A DNA stretch of 64,000 nt, taken from assembly GCA_005406025.1 (NCBI GenBank), contig BGZK01000013.1:124001-188000 (forward strand), written 5' to 3'. This document shows, in pieces, positions 61,160 through 64,000 of the stretch. This DNA is from Eumeta japonica. Lineage: Eukaryota > Arthropoda > Insecta > Lepidoptera > Psychidae. The position numbers and the translations under genes are program-made. Under the pieces are notes generated by a model. The model did not search any database. It was not told where the DNA came from and saw nothing but the letters and a program-made list of their open reading frames with translations. Each line of letters starts with the position of its first letter. The first letter of the stretch is position 1.

Positions 61160-61510
61160 CTGCGGTAACCGTATCTAAGCATCCACAACGGGCACGATCT
61201 CTCCCCTTACAAAATCATTCACCATGTGTTCGCTATCAATGTAAACGTAACGCGTTCGCGCGCTTCGAGCCGTCTAATTGTCCGCGCGTCCAGGTGACAA
61301 GTTATCTCTGTGTCGGCCGGTCACGACCGCGGCCGATGCGCCCGCGCCGCCGACGGCGATCTTTAACTTTCTACTCGCGACTCAATTACACCCGGGCGAC
61401 GTTTCGAGATCGCGGCTGCGATGGCCCAATGGATAAAATCGTTCGCAGCTCGTACGACGTCGTGTAGATCGACGATAACGATGCCGCCTAGCGAGGCACT
61501 TGCCTTAACA
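61160..61510. promoter_or_regulatory. CpG-rich block, with tRNA-Arg-like A box
   Basis: High CpG (acgcgttcgcgcgcttcgag; cgcccgcgccgccgacggcg), with an E-box followed by a GATA-type site (caggtgacaagttatct at about 61291-61307). At 61421-61437 tggcccaatggataaaa equals the D-arm/A-box region of eukaryotic tRNA-Arg genes, but the B box (agatcgacgat, about 61466) is poor and no cloverleaf closes. Probably a regulatory region or tRNA-derived relic. Confidence 0.3.
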
Positions 61511-62004
61511 ACGGTCTCTTTGAACGTCGAAACCGTATATATTGTTCAAAATTTACCTTAAGGCAGTGGTAATTCAAAGCTTATAATTCTTTGTTCGTGA
61601 AGCAATCTAAAAAGTTTATTAAGCGAATTAAAGTGAAAAGCTTCTTCTTTGACTCGTTTCACAACACATGGAGTTCAGTTAGGTAACTACGATTCGTCAC
61701 AAGGAAATACATTAATTTTTATTCTAATCCACAATTCGCACATTCTCTTGTTTGTCGTTATTGTGTTCATTTAGAAATAAATAAATATTAGTTTTAACAT
61801 CTAATAAACCTATGCAAGTAATGATAAATATTTTAAAAATTCATAAGAGCCTATGTAAAGTTAATATGTGACCCTATATAAATGTAGCTATAGCGTTGTA
61901 ACTTAGAAAACGTGTATTTCCAGAAATGGACAGCGATAATATAATTATTAATGGTCACTTAAAATTTTTCATTGTTATGGAGAATCAGACAAAAATAAAA
62001 GTAT
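61511..62004. other. No recognised feature
   Basis: AT-rich, no gene. Confidence 0.6.
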
Positions 62005-62345
62005 AGTAATAATAAAAAATCACGCTTATATTCCGAGAAGGGTAGGCAGAAATTACAGATTTTCAAACGGTACGATCTTTACACTGTACGATCTTACTTC
62101 ACTGACATCCGTCAATGTTTTCATGCAAACTCATCACTTTCGAGTGCTTCAAATTTGGTCCTTTAATATACCATCAATATTATGCATAGAATTTTCTAGG
62201 GCGACCCTTACCGACCTTTCAATTACATGCATTCGCTTTACCGATTGGTTTTGTCAGTCTATTTTCATCCATCTTTTCCAGATGACCAAACCACCGCAAC
62301 ACAACTCTTTTTATTCTAGTCACTACATCTTCCTTCACACCACGC
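62005..62345 (-). mobile_element. Non-LTR retrotransposon 3' end (RT C-terminal relic), copy 3
   Basis: Minus-strand translation VKEDVVTRIKRVVLRWFGHL, EKMDENRLTKPIGKANACN-stop-KVGKGRPRKFYA. The RWFGH..KM and GRPRK motifs are frequent at the C-terminus of LINE reverse transcriptases. Four or more stops. The 3' end (ggaatataagcgtgattttttattattac) matches the tails at 13895-13921 and 39935-39965. Confidence 0.75.
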
Positions 62346-62830
62346 CACTCTCTGACATCACTGTTCCTGCATATACAGTGAAAATGTATATCTTTACCAA
62401 AAAAAAAGTGTTGTAGAATATTTTATAAGTCGTATAATTATAAATTCGTGCCACGAGATTATGTCGACATCACTTCAAATTATAGTTACCATAGAACAAA
62501 TATATATTATAGAATTACCCAATGGAATATGCACGTTTTGTAACCATTAACAACGCCAGTGATAACCAGTCGAGGTGGTTACTAACAGCAATTTCCTATT
62601 ACACACGCTTATGCCATGGACTACAGTCGTTACGGCAAGTACTTATGGAATTGAAGTAGTAAATTGTTGTTTGCAGTGATTATGTATTTCTTAAGTGTAA
62701 TAAAACAATGCGGAAACCGTGATTTAAGACAATCGAACTGTTGTTTGTCCTCGGATACTGATTCGTGACGTCTTAACCGAACAGTCAGCCTTTTGATCTA
62801 CGGGCTTAAATGTGGTAGGTATAAATCATG
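62346..62830. other. No recognised feature
   Basis: AT-rich, no gene. Confidence 0.6.
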
Positions 62831-63070
62831 AATGGGTGCTCGGCATGGCGTGCACCGCCGGGCCGCGGCTGCACTCTGACCTTGCACGCGCCACTTTCGA
62901 AGCCAGCTCGCATTCCAGTGCCGCTGCCGCTCCGTGAGCATTTGACGCTCGCAATTCCGTTTCATCTATTGTTACGCAAACCGGTACGGACGCGTACTTG
63001 AAATTCCGTTTTTCGTGCATCCCTAAAGTGTTAGTCAGAGTTGACGCACGGTCAGGTTTCATGGAGCTCG
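62831..63070. promoter_or_regulatory. CpG-rich block
   Basis: ggcgtgcaccgccgggccgc, tgccgctgccgctccgtgag. A 78-codon minus-strand frame (DETELRASNAHGAAAALECE) is open, with no domain or splice context. Could be promoter-proximal DNA. Confidence 0.25.
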
Positions 63071-63319
63071 TAAAGAAACTAAACTCTACGTCGAATCGCC
63101 TAAGTATATTAATATCTGAATAAAAACATTTGTAGGATTATGAATTATTTAAACACGTTTTTATGTTAAATATCGGTATTATCCGAAAGGTCAATCGCTC
63201 CATCATTATTATGAAGAGCGTTCGTGACCTTTCGTTAAAAATCATTCTTTGTCATATTTTGAGAATATTAAATCCTGATTCGCGGGTTTCTAAAACATTT
63301 AACATTCATAATTTATTCG

Positions 63320-63765
63320 TGCACGGGTAGTCGAACCGCGCAAAACGGCCGCCTCGACCACGCACCGTCGGCGTCGCGGGCGCCGCGCCGCCGACGGAAG
63401 CCCGGGAGTTCGTGACTCGAGCTGCCGACCGCGACGGAGAAATCAACGCGAACGGCGACAAATAAAATGACGCCGCGCCGCGAACGGCCGGAACGCAATC
63501 GTCGCCGTGTTCCGATACGAGGCGGCGTTTCGTAAAAACGACACGGCCGTCGCCCGGCACGATCGTCGACGACTTCGATGTCGATCATCCCGAAACGATG
63601 TGACATGTCGAAATGTCGAACGAGATATGGAGCCCGGGTGCGGTCCCCGTGCCTAAGACGGTGCAGGTTGCATAACGGTTGCGTCAGCGGCGGAGGCTGA
63701 GTCGACACAAAAACAATGCACGCGACAAAAGCCGCCCGGCGCGTGCGCGACTAACGGGCGAGCGC
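63320..63765. promoter_or_regulatory. CpG-rich block with overlapping minus-strand ORFs
   Basis: The most GC-rich part of the window. Two overlapping minus-strand frames (131 codons from 63708; 84 codons from 63560) are Arg-rich (RIGTRRRLRSGRSRRG). Absence of stops is expected at this GC content, and two frames cannot both be coding. I read it as a CpG-rich promoter or enhancer near an unseen gene. A real minus-strand exon cannot be excluded. Confidence 0.3.
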
Positions 63766-64000
63766 CTCGGAAATATAATGTTATGCTAATATTCCGAAAG
63801 AAGTACTTCGTCGAACCCGTTCGGATGTCGTCATAATGATCGGATGTTTTGTTAGGGAATTATCGTTTGTATGGAAAAAGTGGATGTTAGTCGTCAAGAA
63901 CGCATAGTTTTCACGAAAAAAGTCGAATTTACCGACGTGTGAGCGTGACTTTGTAGAGTAGATTTATTATTCTGACCGCATACGGTACATGTCCGGCTGC
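63766..64000. other. No recognised feature
   Basis: No ORF or repeat partner. Confidence 0.6.

Noticed and set aside
63313..63708. Longest ORF in the window (131 codons, minus strand)
   Set aside because: It lies in very CpG/GC-rich DNA where stops are rare, is Arg-rich, and overlaps another open frame on the same strand. No domain is recognisable. Kept only as a CpG-rich block.
1..64000. CRISPR arrays, bacterial operons, Shine-Dalgarno sites
   Set aside because: No regularly spaced identical repeats, no dense ORFs. Intron-like and retroelement-rich structure shows eukaryotic DNA.
1..64000. Conserved insect microRNAs (let-7, bantam, mir-1, mir-8, mir-9, mir-184 and others)
   Set aside because: I scanned by eye for their mature sequences and saw none. 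A proper search could still find one.

Overview
The window looks like eukaryotic nuclear DNA from an arthropod, most probably a moth or butterfly (Lepidoptera). It is AT-rich, has no long open reading frames and no operon-like packing, and is filled with short, decayed transposable-element pieces. Several pieces resemble repeats I remember from lepidopteran genomes: LINE 3' ends finishing in 'gaagtcggttaa', the 'ggccgacaacgcac...tgggcggcg' repeat, 'ttccgtacc...tacggaaccctaaaaa' elements, and tRNA-derived SINE heads. That recognition is from memory, not from a search. No complete protein-coding gene is visible, so the window is probably intergenic or a large intron.

Layout. 0-1.3 kb: a broken Ty3/gypsy-type pol followed by a polypurine tract and part of its 3' LTR. 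1.3-3.4 kb: other repeats. 3.4-9.5 kb: mostly AT-rich sequence with nothing recognised and one near-perfect palindrome. 9.5-14.7 kb: SINEs, LINE tails and a small terminal-inverted-repeat element. 15.19-15.44 kb: the best conventional coding candidate, an ATG-less open stretch behind a splice-acceptor-like site, ending in a stop with AATAAA downstream. 17.67-21.26 kb: one minus-strand Ty3/gypsy-type element reduced to two LTRs, a gag fragment, a primer-binding-like site and a polypurine tract. Its 3' LTR carries a 166-bp MITE, and the 5' LTR preserves the empty site. 25.8-26.6 kb: a Penelope-like element 3' part with a GIY-YIG endonuclease remnant and a probable hammerhead ribozyme relic. 29.8-30.9 kb: a large imperfect inverted repeat with CpG-rich inner arm ends. 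31-36 kb: further repeats. 37.16 kb: the second MITE copy. 37.44-37.80 kb: a CpG-rich, first-exon-like block ending in a consensus 5' splice site. 40.21-40.36 kb: a short exon-like ORF with a motif resembling the PKA inhibitor (PKI) pseudosubstrate. 41.7-60.8 kb: scattered repeats in AT-rich DNA. 61.2-63.8 kb: several CpG-rich blocks that may mark promoter or regulatory DNA.

Relations inside the window. The repeats date one another. The two gypsy-type loci share LTR and 3' leader sequence, and the MITE is younger than the LTR it interrupts. Three LINE tails end in the same ATT/TAA-rich simple repeat, and three copies of another 3'-end repeat lie in both orientations. Host function can only be suggested at the exon-like and CpG-rich blocks. 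I cannot assign any of these to a named gene with confidence.
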